Under the pieces are notes generated by a model. That model did no database searches. It was not told the origin of the DNA and saw nothing but the letters and a program-made list of their open reading frames with translations. Below, in pieces: positions 9,259 to 18,800 of a stretch of DNA of 64,000 nt (its first letter is position 1; each line of letters begins with the position of its first letter). The stretch spans positions 1,710,005 to 1,774,004 of the forward strand of contig NZ_SDOZ01000002.1 in NCBI RefSeq assembly GCF_004134775.1, written 5' to 3'. The translations under genes and the position numbers were made by a program. Source of the stretch: Candidatus Borkfalkia ceftriaxoniphila. GTDB lineage: Bacteria; Bacillota; Clostridia; Christensenellales; Borkfalkiaceae.

Positions 9259-11115
9259 ATGAAAAAACTGATCTGTGCGATCTTGACGCTCGCATTCGCG
9301 TCGGTGCTGTTTGCAGGCTGTAAGCCTGCGGATACGCCCGCGCCTGCAGATACCATCGCGCTTTTAAATACCTGCGAACAGACGGTCGAGAGCCTGACGG
9401 CGACCGACCGTCTCGGCCGCAACGTGCCCGCGATCAAGGGGACGGACGGCGAAAAATACGTGGGAATGTTCTATTTCCTGTGGAACGGGCAGGAGCGCAG
9501 CAAGCAGACCAAAATTTATGACAATACGCGCCTGATGGAACTTTTGGGCGACGAGTTCTGGGACGGAACGGAAATTCTGACTTCGCCGCCCAACCAATAT
9601 CATTATTGGGGCGAACCGCTGTTCGGTTATTACAACGCGCAGGATCCCTTCGTCATTCGCCGCCATCTGGAAATGATCACCATGGCGGGCGTCGATTTTC
9701 TGGTTTTCGACGCGACCAACCAGTTCACGTATAACCAGGTGTGGCAGGTGATGTTCCCCATCATGGAGGAATTCGCGGCGCAGGGCTTTGCCGTGCCGAA
9801 GATCGCGTTCTATACGAATACCGAATCCGACCAGCGCGTGACGCAGTTGTATTCGCAGTTGTACTCCAAAGGGCTCTACAAAGATCTGTGGTTCTCTCCC
9901 AACGGCAAACCGCTCATCATCTGCGCCAACAAGGCGGGCTGTTCCAAGGAAATTCAGAATTTCTTCGATTTCCGTTCCAGCCAATGGCCCGGAACGCCCG
10001 ACAAAGAGGACGGCTTCCCCTGGATCGACTTCAACCGCAAACAGAAAGTGTACCCGAATGGCGGCGCCAAGGGCGGTTCGATCATGAGCGTCTCCGTTTC
10101 ACAGCATCCGGGCTGGCCCTTCTCCGACTCCGTGCAATATAAAGACGTTTCCGACGGAACGGGCGGCACGTACTATAACGCCAACTGGGGACGCGGCTAT
10201 ACGACCGAAGGCAAAAACGACCCGTCTAAGATCGACGAAGGCGCGAATTTTCAGGAGCAGTGGAACAACGCGCTCGAAGAATCGCCTTCCACGGTATTCG
10301 TAACGGGCTGGAACGAGTGGATCGCCGTCAAATTTTTCGAGGATATTACCGTCACGACGGGCGTTCCCACGCGCCCCAATATTCCCGACCGCAGAGTGTT
10401 CTTCGTGGATACGCTCAACGAAGAATTTTCCCGCGATATCGAACCGATGAAAGGCGGCTACGGCGATAATTACTATTTGCAACTCATACAGAATATCCGC
10501 GCCTATAAGGGCGAAACGGGTATTGTTTCTGCGGGGCAGAAACTTACCGTAGACGTCGCGGGCTCGGTCAAACAGTGGAATGAGGTCACCTCTTCCTTCC
10601 GCGATTTCGTGGGCGACGCCGTCGAACGCAATTATAAGGACGCGGCGGAGATCGCGACCTATACGGATACTTCCGCGCGCAACGATCTTTCTGAGATCCG
10701 TTTGACTTACGATAACGACAACGTGTATATCCTCGTTTCTACGGCGGAAGAGATCACAAAGCACGAGGCGGGCGATTTGACTTGGATGAACGTTCTCATC
10801 GGGGTGGAGGGGAGCGACGCGCCCTCGTTCGAGGGATTCCAGTTCGTCGTCAACCGTACGCCCGACGGCGCGGTCACGTCTGTGGAAAAGAGCCTCGGCG
10901 GCTATTCGTTCGAAACGATCGGGCAGGCGAAATGCTCGGTACAGGGCAAATATCTGCAACTGTCTGTTCCCAAAGCGCTTTTGGGCGTGGGGGATTCGTT
11001 CACGCTGAAGATCAAGGCGACCGATCACGTCACCCATCCCGAAGATATCATGGATTACTATGTTTCGGGAGACAGCGCGCCCATCGGGCGGCTGGGCTAT
11101 ACCTGGAAGGTTTAA
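9259..11115 (+). CDS. GH71/99-like lipoprotein glycoside hydrolase with C-terminal CBM9-like domain (copy 1)
   Basis: A 618-residue lipoprotein (lipobox LFAGC near residue 21). The catalytic-like region covers about 55-420. It includes HYWGEPLFGYY, 'DPFVIRRHLEMITMAGVDFL' and GWNEW at 350-354, a motif arrangement seen in GH71/GH99/WbsX-type TIM-barrel proteins, where Glu residues near this position act in catalysis. Residues about 435-618 resemble a CBM9/DOMON-like beta-sandwich ('DTSARNDLSEIRLTYDNDNV') ending in GDSAPIGRLGYTW. It is the first of a tandem pair. The likely role is surface cleavage of a polysaccharide, perhaps an alpha-mannan or alpha-glucan, before import. Family and substrate are inferred from motifs only. 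Confidence 0.65.
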   Translation: MKKLICAILTLAFASVLFAGCKPADTPAPADTIALLNTCEQTVESLTATDRLGRNVPAIKGTDGEKYVGMFYFLWNGQERSKQTKIYDNTRLMELLGDEFWDGTEILTSPPNQYHYWGEPLFGYYNAQDPFVIRRHLEMITMAGVDFLVFDATNQFTYNQVWQVMFPIMEEFAAQGFAVPKIAFYTNTESDQRVTQLYSQLYSKGLYKDLWFSPNGKPLIICANKAGCSKEIQNFFDFRSSQWPGTPDKEDGFPWIDFNRKQKVYPNGGAKGGSIMSVSVSQHPGWPFSDSVQYKDVSDGTGGTYYNANWGRGYTTEGKNDPSKIDEGANFQEQWNNALEESPSTVFVTGWNEWIAVKFFEDITVTTGVPTRPNIPDRRVFFVDTLNEEFSRDIEPMKGGYGDNYYLQLIQNIRAYKGETGIVSAGQKLTVDVAGSVKQWNEVTSSFRDFVGDAVERNYKDAAEIATYTDTSARNDLSEIRLTYDNDNVYILVSTAEEITKHEAGDLTWMNVLIGVEGSDAPSFEGFQFVVNRTPDGAVTSVEKSLGGYSFETIGQAKCSVQGKYLQLSVPKALLGVGDSFTLKIKATDHVTHPEDIMDYYVSGDSAPIGRLGYTWKV

Positions 11116-11116
11116 C

Positions 11117-12916
11117 ATGAGTTTTAAAAAAATAGTCAGTCTTATCATGGGCGCGTGCCTGCTGCTTGCTTGCGGCGCGTGCGCGCCCGCGGATAAAAAA
11201 GGAGAGGAAATGGAACAGCCGAAAATCACACCCCTGACGGAGCGTCAGAACGTGAGCCGCGCGCTCGGCGGCACCGACGCTCTGGGGCGGGAGATCTCGC
11301 CCGCGGGCGAAACCAACGGAAAACTGGTCGGCATCTTTTACGTGCTGTGGCTGGGCAACGACTATTCGGACGAGGGCACGCCCTATTTCGACGGGATCTA
11401 CGATATGTCCAAAATGGATTTCAACGAGATCTATTCGGGCAGCGGCTCTCCCTTTCTGAAAATGCACTTTTACGGAGAACCGCTGTTCGGCTACTACAAT
11501 ATGCGCGACGCATGGGTCGTGGAGCGGCACGTACAGATGTTCATCGCCGCCGGCGTGGATTTTTTAGGGATCGACGCGACCAACAACAATATTTATAAAG
11601 GACCGCTCGCCGTATTGTTGGAAATTCTGGATTTTTACCGCCAGGCGGGCTATAAAGTGCCCAAGATCATGTTCCTCACCAATACGAATTCGCACGAACG
11701 CGTGCAGCAGTTGTATGATTTTATGTACAAGGAAGAGCGCTACAAGGAACTGTGGTTCTGCGATACGGACGAGGGGCGCAACCCCGACGGCAAGCCGTGG
11801 CTCACCATGCGCAGCGAGCAGAAAGTATATCTGCCGCGCGCCGTACGCGATACCTTTTATTTCCGCGACAGCCAGTGGCCCAACGAACCTTTCAAGGAAA
11901 ACGGATTCCCCTGGATCGAATTCACCCGCCCGCAGCCCGTGCACAACGGCGTCATCAGCGTATCGGTGGCGCAGAATTCGGGCATGCACATGAGCGATTC
12001 GGTACAGTTCGAAAACAGCCCCAACGGCATCGACTACTACAACAAGAACTGGGGGCGCGGCTACACGGACGAGGGCAAAAACAGCAAAGACCGCGTCGAC
12101 GAGGGCGCGAACTTCCAGGAACAGTGGGACGTGGCGATGAGATCCGACGCGCGCATCGTGTTTCTTCTCGAATGGAACGAGTGGTCGGCGCTCAAACTCG
12201 CCACCACGGTCGAGGGCATCGGCAATACCGTCGTCTTTTTCGACTGCGCCACGCCCGAATTTTCCCGCGATATCGAGCCGATCAAAGGCTATTACGGCGA
12301 TAATTTCTATATGCAGATGATCCGCAACATGCGCGCGTTCCGCGGCGAGAGCGGCAGCGGCATCAAGGTGCAGGAAAAAACGATCTCACGGGAGCGCGTG
12401 GACGAGGGCTGGAACACGGTGACTTCGGGCGTTGCCGATTTCGCGGGACGGAAGACGCGCGACTTTATCAACAGCGACGGCAGCGCGAGTTATCAGAATA
12501 CTTCCAAGCGCAACGATATCGTAGAGATCCGCGCCGCGCAGGACAGTGAAAATATCTATATCCTTCTGACCGCGGCGGAGGAGATCACGCGCGCGGACGG
12601 ACAGAATTGGATGAACGTCTGGCTGAACGTCGGCGGCGGACAGGGGTACGATTTCGTCATCAACCGCTCGCGCGGGGAAAACAGGGCGAACGTCGAACGG
12701 CTGACGGGCGACAGCGCGCAGACCGTGGGAGAGGCGGCTTACGCAGTCAGCGGCAAGACCATACAGTTTACCCTTCCCAGATCGCTTTTGGGCGATATTA
12801 CTTCGCTGCAACTCAAGGCGACGGATAACGTCGATCTGCTTGCGGATATCATGGCGCTCTATACGACGGGCGACAGCGCGCCGTACGGACGGCTGAATTA
12901 TTGTTTCGAACTTTGA
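11117..12916 (+). CDS. GH71/99-like lipoprotein glycoside hydrolase with C-terminal CBM9-like domain (copy 2)
   Basis: A 599-residue paralogue of the preceding gene. ATG 11117 is chosen because a lipoprotein signal begins there (MSFKKIVSLIMGACLLLAC). A longer in-frame start at 11060 would lie inside the previous gene and hide the signal. The shared blocks are FYGEPLFGYYNMRDAWVVERH, 'AAGVDFLGIDATNN', the NWGRGYTDEGKN loop, and EWNEW at 352-356, where copies 1, 3 and 4 have GWNEW. The C-terminal beta-sandwich again ends in GDSAPYGRLNY. The start lies one base after the stop of copy 1, so translation is probably coupled. The HYWGEPL motif of the other copies is HFYGEPL here, which may mean a different specificity. 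Confidence 0.65.
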   Translation: MSFKKIVSLIMGACLLLACGACAPADKKGEEMEQPKITPLTERQNVSRALGGTDALGREISPAGETNGKLVGIFYVLWLGNDYSDEGTPYFDGIYDMSKMDFNEIYSGSGSPFLKMHFYGEPLFGYYNMRDAWVVERHVQMFIAAGVDFLGIDATNNNIYKGPLAVLLEILDFYRQAGYKVPKIMFLTNTNSHERVQQLYDFMYKEERYKELWFCDTDEGRNPDGKPWLTMRSEQKVYLPRAVRDTFYFRDSQWPNEPFKENGFPWIEFTRPQPVHNGVISVSVAQNSGMHMSDSVQFENSPNGIDYYNKNWGRGYTDEGKNSKDRVDEGANFQEQWDVAMRSDARIVFLLEWNEWSALKLATTVEGIGNTVVFFDCATPEFSRDIEPIKGYYGDNFYMQMIRNMRAFRGESGSGIKVQEKTISRERVDEGWNTVTSGVADFAGRKTRDFINSDGSASYQNTSKRNDIVEIRAAQDSENIYILLTAAEEITRADGQNWMNVWLNVGGGQGYDFVINRSRGENRANVERLTGDSAQTVGEAAYAVSGKTIQFTLPRSLLGDITSLQLKATDNVDLLADIMALYTTGDSAPYGRLNYCFEL

Positions 12917-12930
12917 TCTGCAAGACAAAA

Positions 12931-12962
12931 AAGCCCCCCGGCTGTATTAGTCGGGGGGCTTT
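12931..12962. terminator. Bidirectional rho-independent terminator
   Basis: AAGCCCCCCG and CGGGGGGCTT form a 10-bp GC-rich stem around an 11-12 base loop, with A-tract before and T-tract after. It ends the cluster 1 operon on the plus strand and the araC-type gene on the minus strand. Confidence 0.9.
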
Positions 12963-12970
12963 TATATCAT

Positions 12971-13753
12971 TTATTTTTTTGCGGGAAGCACGCCGTGATT
13001 CTTTTTGAGCACGCGGTAGAAAGTCGGCATGCTGTTGAATCCGTTGTTGAAAGCGGCGGTCGTGATGCTGCACTTGTTCGCCTCCAGATACTGAAAGGTC
13101 TTTTCCAGGCGAATGACGCTTAAATAGTCGTTGATACTGGTGTGGAACATATTGTTGAAAATGCGCGAAAAATAATATTTGCTGTATCCGAAATGATCCG
13201 CAAGCGTGGTGAGCGTCAGATCGGTATGGTAATTCTGTTCGATATAAGCGAGAATGGAATCCATGCTTTCGGGCTCGAGCGATTCGGAAGATTCCTGCAA
13301 CCCCACCGCCGCGCAGATGCCCGAAAGGAGCATGTCTACGTTCGCCTGTACGGAAAAGGCGTCCAGTTTTTCGTACCCGAGAAGGCGTTCGAAGTATGGC
13401 AGTAAATTTTCGCGGCAGTACGTTTGGTCGGCGACCACGTTGCCGCGCAGCGTTTTATTGCGCCGATACTGAAAATAGTGCTCGCTGCAGGCGGTCGTCA
13501 GCGTCAGAATGGACTGTTTTCCTTCCGTCGGTTCGTAATAGTGCAGGGAATAACTGTCCACGATACACAGATTGTGCGGCTTCAAAACGTAATCCCGATT
13601 GTTTACGGTGACTTTTTTTACGCCCTCCATATTATAAAGCAATTCGATCTTGCGGTGAAAATGCGTGGTACAGCATTGGTCGCGTCCCGAAGCAGTATAA
13701 ATGTGGGGGTATCGATCCTGCGTCAATTCGTAATTCGAATTATTTTTATCCAA
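12971..13753 (-). CDS. AraC-family transcriptional regulator with cupin sensor domain
   Basis: A 260-residue protein. The N-terminal half is a cupin-like sensor ('CCTTHFHRKIELLYNMEGV', 'HNLCIVDSYSLHYYEP'). The C-terminal half has two AraC helix-turn-helix units (about residues 165-258: LTLTTLADHFGYSKYYFSRI and the ITTAAFNNGFNSMPTFYRVL segment). The predicted start is TTG at 13753, with AAAGGAAA upstream on the minus strand. It lies between the two glycan loci and diverges from the Gfo/ThuA genes, so it is the best candidate regulator for these sugar genes, activating in response to a carbohydrate. Confidence 0.88.
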   Translation of the reverse strand: MDKNNSNYELTQDRYPHIYTASGRDQCCTTHFHRKIELLYNMEGVKKVTVNNRDYVLKPHNLCIVDSYSLHYYEPTEGKQSILTLTTACSEHYFQYRRNKTLRGNVVADQTYCRENLLPYFERLLGYEKLDAFSVQANVDMLLSGICAAVGLQESSESLEPESMDSILAYIEQNYHTDLTLTTLADHFGYSKYYFSRIFNNMFHTSINDYLSVIRLEKTFQYLEANKCSITTAAFNNGFNSMPTFYRVLKKNHGVLPAKK

Positions 13754-13829
13754 AACGTTTCCTTTGATTTACTGCAATATTTGATACGGTCGCATACAAA
13801 ATCAAGATGAATCGGCCGCATATGTAGTA

Positions 13830-13835
13830 TATAAT
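13830..13835 (+). promoter_or_regulatory. Candidate -10 element (TATAAT) with a poor -35, upstream of the Gfo/ThuA operon
   Basis: A perfect TATAAT lies 55 bases upstream of the oxidoreductase start. The hexamer 17 bases upstream of it, ATGAAT, is a poor -35. A good -10 with a poor -35 beside a divergent AraC gene suggests an activator-dependent promoter; this is inference. Confidence 0.4.
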
Positions 13836-13890
13836 AAATTTCATAAAAAAGCAATAGCAAAACCGAAAATTTATCGAACGGAGGCATGGA

Positions 13891-14946
13891 ATGAAAAAGT
13901 TGCGTATCGGGATCGTAGGCGTCGGCAGTATCGCCCGCGTCGCGCATATTTGTTCGTATAACGGAATGGAAGACGTGGAGATCGTCGCGGTCTCGGATAT
14001 CGTTCCCGAAAAAATGAATTACGATCAGATCCCCGCGACCGCGAAAAAGTACGCGGATTACCGCGAGATGCTCGAAAAGGAATCGCTCGACGCGGTGGAT
14101 ATCTGCACGCCGAACGATCTGCATTCGGAAATTGCCGTGTACGCGCTCGAACACGGCAAGCACGTTTTCTGCGAAAAGCCCGACGCGATTTCTTTCGAAG
14201 AGCGCAAAAGAATGAGCGCGGCACAGCAAAAGAGCGGCAAGGTTCTGATGGTCATGCGCAATAACCGACATACCGCGGGAAGCCTGTATCTGAAAAAATG
14301 CGTCGATGCGGGCGAGTTCGGCGAGATTTACGCGGGGCGCTGCGGCTGGATACGCCGCCGCGGGATCCCGGGCAAGGGCGGCTGGTTCACCACCAAGAGC
14401 CGTTCGGGCGGCGGGCCGCTCATTGATTTGGGCGTGCATATGCTCGATCTTGCGATCTACCTTATGGGCAACCCGAAAGCGGTCGCGGTTTCGGGCAGCA
14501 CGTACTGCAAATTCGCCGAGGCGGACGATATATCCGATTCCGAGCATTCCTCGTTCGGCGAAAAGAAAGAGGACGGCATATTCGACGTGGAGGATCTTGC
14601 GACGGGCTTTATCAGATTCGAGAACGGCGCGAGTTTACAGGTGGAGTTCAGTTGGGCGAGCAATATCGAAGAGGAATCGCGCTTTGTAGAACTTCGCGGC
14701 ACCAAGGGCGGCTGCACGTGGAAGGACGAACAGGTCAAAGTGTTCAACGAGAAGAACGGCGCGCTCGTCGACGTCGTTCCCAAACTCGGTCCCGCAAACG
14801 GACACCGCGACAATCTCCGCCATTTCGTGAACGTAGTCCTCTATGGCGAGGCGGCGGACTTCGACAACGCGCAGGGCGAAAACATGGTCAAAATTTTAGA
14901 AGCGATCTATCGCTCCGCTAAAGAGGGTAAGGAGGTAAAGTTATGA
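13891..14946 (+). CDS. Gfo/Idh/MocA-family NAD(P)-dependent sugar oxidoreductase
   Basis: A 351-residue cytoplasmic protein. The N-terminal Rossmann fold shows GIVGVGSIARVAH for dinucleotide binding and the family-typical CEKP at about residues 92-95. The C-terminal alpha/beta domain includes 'GGGPLIDLGVHMLDLAIYLM', with the usual catalytic-region His. Members oxidise or reduce sugars and inositols. The start ATG has CGGAGG about 8 bases upstream. It overlaps the ThuA-type gene by four bases (ATGA), so the two act together, perhaps making and then processing a keto-sugar. No substrate can be assigned. Confidence 0.9.
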   Translation: MKKLRIGIVGVGSIARVAHICSYNGMEDVEIVAVSDIVPEKMNYDQIPATAKKYADYREMLEKESLDAVDICTPNDLHSEIAVYALEHGKHVFCEKPDAISFEERKRMSAAQQKSGKVLMVMRNNRHTAGSLYLKKCVDAGEFGEIYAGRCGWIRRRGIPGKGGWFTTKSRSGGGPLIDLGVHMLDLAIYLMGNPKAVAVSGSTYCKFAEADDISDSEHSSFGEKKEDGIFDVEDLATGFIRFENGASLQVEFSWASNIEEESRFVELRGTKGGCTWKDEQVKVFNEKNGALVDVVPKLGPANGHRDNLRHFVNVVLYGEAADFDNAQGENMVKILEAIYRSAKEGKEVKL

Positions 14947-15665
14947 TCAAAGTAACGGTTTGGAGCGAATTTTCGTTTTCCTGTCAGTGCGAGGCGGCGC
15001 TCGCCGTCTATCCGAAGGGACATCACGAAACGATTAAAGAATTTTTGAACGCCGAAGGGGATATCGCGGCGACGGCGGTCACGATGGGTATGCCCGGGCA
15101 AGGGCTGCCCGATTCGCTTTTGAACGAAACGGACGTGCTCGTGTGGTGGGGGCATTGCCGCCACGATGACGTGTCGGACGAACTCGTGGAGAAGATCGCC
15201 CGCCGCGTGCACGGCGGTATGGGATTGATCCTGCTGCATTCGTCGCATCTAAGCAAACCGTTCAAGCGCATCATCGGCGCGAGCGGCCAACTTTGCTGGG
15301 GCGAGGACGGCGAGCGCGAGCGCCTTTGGGTCTGCGCGCCGGGACATCCCATCGCCAAGGGATTGCCTGCCTATATCGATCTTCCGAAAGAAGAAATGTA
15401 CGGCGAGCCGTTCGGGATCCCCGAACCCTCGCGGACGATCTTCACCTGCTGGTATCAGGGCGGAAGGGTGTTCCGCGGCGGCGTCACGTTCGAGCGCGGC
15501 GCGGGAAAAGTGTTTTATTTTCAGCCCGGGCACGAAACTTTCCCCACTTTTTATCACCCGCTCGTGCAAAAAGTTTTGAAAAACGCAGTGCGTTGGGCGT
15601 ACAACCCGGATAAACTCGCCACGGTCGACTGTTCGTGCGTCGTTCCGATCGAACCCGTCGAATAA
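14943..15665 (+). CDS. ThuA-like domain protein
   Basis: A 240-residue protein with the ThuA/glutamine-amidotransferase-like fold. It has 'LVWWGHCRHDDVSDELV', 'HGGMGLILLHSSHLSKPF', GEPFGIPEP and GKVFYFQPGHETFPTFYHP. The family was named for trehalose utilisation in rhizobia and is often found beside Gfo/Idh/MocA oxidoreductases, as here. There is no signal peptide, so it is cytoplasmic. The ATGA overlap with the previous gene implies translational coupling. The biochemical activity of this family is poorly defined. Confidence 0.85.
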   Translation: MIKVTVWSEFSFSCQCEAALAVYPKGHHETIKEFLNAEGDIAATAVTMGMPGQGLPDSLLNETDVLVWWGHCRHDDVSDELVEKIARRVHGGMGLILLHSSHLSKPFKRIIGASGQLCWGEDGERERLWVCAPGHPIAKGLPAYIDLPKEEMYGEPFGIPEPSRTIFTCWYQGGRVFRGGVTFERGAGKVFYFQPGHETFPTFYHPLVQKVLKNAVRWAYNPDKLATVDCSCVVPIEPVE

Positions 15666-15860
15666 CGCAATTTTTGAAACAAGTTTGCATAAAGACGAGA
15701 GGAACGCGTTCATTTTAAGTTTTATAATTGAATCAGATACGGAGAAATTCTTTTTTGTATACAAAAAAGCCCAAAATCTTTGATTTTGGGCAAATCCATT
15801 CAAAGAAATTGAACTGCCCTTTGGGGCAGTCAATAATAAAATTCTTCACAGGAGGAAAAT
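15666..15860 (+). promoter_or_regulatory. 195-base leader with stacked palindromes before the cluster 2 operon
   Basis: This gene-free stretch holds a TATAAT at 15723-15728 and an 18-bp perfect palindrome TTTTTTGTATACAAAAAA at 15751-15768. A 10-bp hairpin follows (GCCCAAAATC/GATTTTGGGC, 15769-15791), then a 7-bp hairpin (ACTGCCC/GGGCAGT, 15813-15830). AGGAGG (15851-15856) precedes the surface-protein start. Neither hairpin is followed by a T-tract on the plus strand. Read on the minus strand, the 15769-15791 stem would have a U-tract. I do not recognise a known riboswitch. Confidence 0.5.
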
Positions 15861-18800
15861 ATGACTAAATTCAGGGTGAAACTTTGTACGCTGCTTGCGA
15901 CGGTCTTCGTCGCGTGCGTGATGTGCGGAGTTTGCATGTTTACGTTTGCCGACGGCGCATCGGCGGCAGCCGTAGATGAAAACGGCTGGAACACGCAGGT
16001 AACGCGCGGGGATGCGAAGGCGGACGTCGGCCACTCTGTCGGCGACGACGGCTATTCCACGTTCACCGATCTGCAAAACGGAGATAAGATCACTTTTTCC
16101 GAGGCGGTCAAAATTCCTTTTCAGGACGTTTTCGGGTCGGGCAAGCAACTATCGAACCAGATTCCTTTCCGATTGGACATAAAAGGGAAAGGTACGGGCA
16201 ATATCAAATGGGTGGTCTCCGCGAAAAAACTCGCCACGGTCGACCCTTCTACCGGCGAGCGGACTTACAGCGATACGATAGTCGATATGTACTGGGGAAC
16301 CATGGAGATCGGCGGAGCGTCGCTTGTCGCCGCGGGCGGCGTGAACAACGGATTCAACGGAAAGCAGGTCGCGGCGGGTCAGCCCGTCTCTTTCATATTC
16401 GATAAATTCAGCGCCATCGGCGGCGAGATCCGCTATCCCGAAACGAACAGCGGGATATCCAAGGCTTTCACGATGGGCGGCGGCGAATATCAGCAGTGCT
16501 GCCTGAACGATGAGACGGATACGCTCGGGGTCTGGTACGGACCGGATGAAGCGTACATAACGATCGTTGCCGAAGGCGACGGCATAGAATCTATCGCCGT
16601 AAACTTGAGCCATGGCCTCACGTTCAGCGGTATAGACGATAGTTGGAATTGGTCGGGATTCGAAGAGGGATATGCGATCTCTCTGGACGGCAGTTCCAAT
16701 ATTTATAAAGAAAATTTATACAATATATGCGTCTTTAAAAACGTGCTCACGCGCTTTGCGTTGGCGTCGGGTACGGACCGTATGCCGTACGTGACCATAG
16801 GCGGAACGCGGGTAGACATCGACACGGATGGATTTTATAGTTTCACGCTGCCTTCGAGCGCGACGAGCGGTCAGGTCAGCGTGTCGAAAGGGGATTTCAC
16901 CGTTTCCTATATGCACGGCGAGACCAAACTGCTGGATACCGTTTTGAAGAGCGGTGACAAGGCGTATGACAAAGATATCGCCATTGCGGGCAAACGCATA
17001 ACGGGTTGGTATGCGGACGCGGCTCTGACACAGGCGTTCGATTTCAATACGGCGCTTACGGCGGATACCACACTGTATGCAAAAACGGTAGACGTTCTGG
17101 TCGTTAATTTCAAGGACGGAGACGAGGTGCTTTCCTTCCAGAATATCGACGACGGAGCAAAGGCTGTTCAACCCGCCGATCCCGAAAAAGAGGGAATGAC
17201 CTTTATCGGATGGTTTACCGCCCCCGACGGCAAGACGGCTTTCGATTTTGATAAAGCGATCACGGGCACGACCGACGTTTACGCTGTTTTCGGTTATAAC
17301 GTAACGGCGAAAGTCCTCGGCTTTAACGGCAAAAACGCAAATACGCAGACGGCTGTCGTTCCCGTCATGAACGGCGGTAAGATCACCGAAGAGATGATGC
17401 CTTCCTTCGGGCAGATCACGGGCTTCCCCGAATATACGAATATCGAACTTGTCTGGTACACGGACGCGACGATGGCGGAAAAGGTCAACTTCGGCGCGAA
17501 CGGCGTCACGGTAGAAGGCCCCCTCACATTTATTGCTGCGATCAAAGACAAGGATATCGAAATTGCCAACGAATACGTTCGCCCCAACGCCGACGGCTGG
17601 GACCGCAACCGCTCGGGCGGCAAGGACGCCGACGGAAACGTTCTGACGGCAAATCAGACGCTCGCGCCCAACTCCAAGTACGGCAGCGCGGAAGCGATGA
17701 AATCCGTGGACGGTTATTCCGACATCAATATCGATTACGTCGGCTATATCGCGAATACGCGTAAATTCGACGTGACCAAAGATATTTATCTGAGTTACAC
17801 GCTCGATTCCAAAAACGAGAGCGCGAACGATAAAGACGGTCCCAAACACGAACAGAAACATTTCTTCGTGGGCATGTTCAACAGCCTTACAGGCGCTTTG
17901 ATCAACCAAGGGCAGATGCATGAAACTAACTTTGGTTCGATCGCCGTATTCGGTCACAGAGTCAATACGGAAGTGCAGGCAAACGATACGATGGGCGCGG
18001 GCAAGATCAATGTTTTGACGGGCGGCAGTTCCGAAAAGAATTCCTTTACCTATGAAGAGGGGAAACCCGTCGATCTGAAAATTACGATCGGCACGGACAA
18101 CACAAAAATTTATCAACTCAAAGAAGGCAATTGGGTGGAAATTGCGACCATGGACGCCACGCAGAAAATGTTCCCCGACGGAATGTATCTGGTATTGGAA
18201 ACTACCCGCATAACCTGGCTCAGCGCGCGCGCTTCGCAGGTTTCGACCGTCACCAAGGGCGCTGTGAGCAACGGAACGTTCACCATCGATACCGCCGAGG
18301 CGGCGACGGGACTTTTGTCGGGCGAACGCGTGTACTTTACCGCGACTCCCGCGGAGGGCTATCAATTTTCGGAAGAAGGCGTGTTTGCAGACGGCGCCAA
18401 AGTATCCGTAGGCTACGACGAAACCAAGAAGAGTTATTATTTCAATATGCCTTTCGGGGCGAGCGAAGTGACCGTGAAGTTTTCGGTTCCCGTTACCTTT
18501 ATGGCGGACGGCAAAGAAGTGAATGAAAAACTGTACGTTCTTGCGGGCGAGATCATCGACGAGTTCGACGTGGACGCCGCACCCGAAAAGACGGGGCATT
18601 CGTTTGCGGGCTGGTTCGAAGACGAAGCGTTGACAAAGGCGTTCGACTTTGAAAACACCGTCGTGTCGCAGGCGACGACGCTGTATGCCAAGTACGATGC
18701 GAACCAATACACCATCACTTTTATGGACGGCGAGAACAAATACAAGACGGCGACCGCTGCATACGGAGATAAATTCGTCGCGCCCGAAGTTCCCGAAAAG

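Noticed and set aside
15769..15791. The hairpin as an ordinary terminator of the ThuA gene
   Set aside because: On the plus strand it is followed by CAAATCC, not a T-tract. It would terminate only minus-strand transcription, where no gene reads in.
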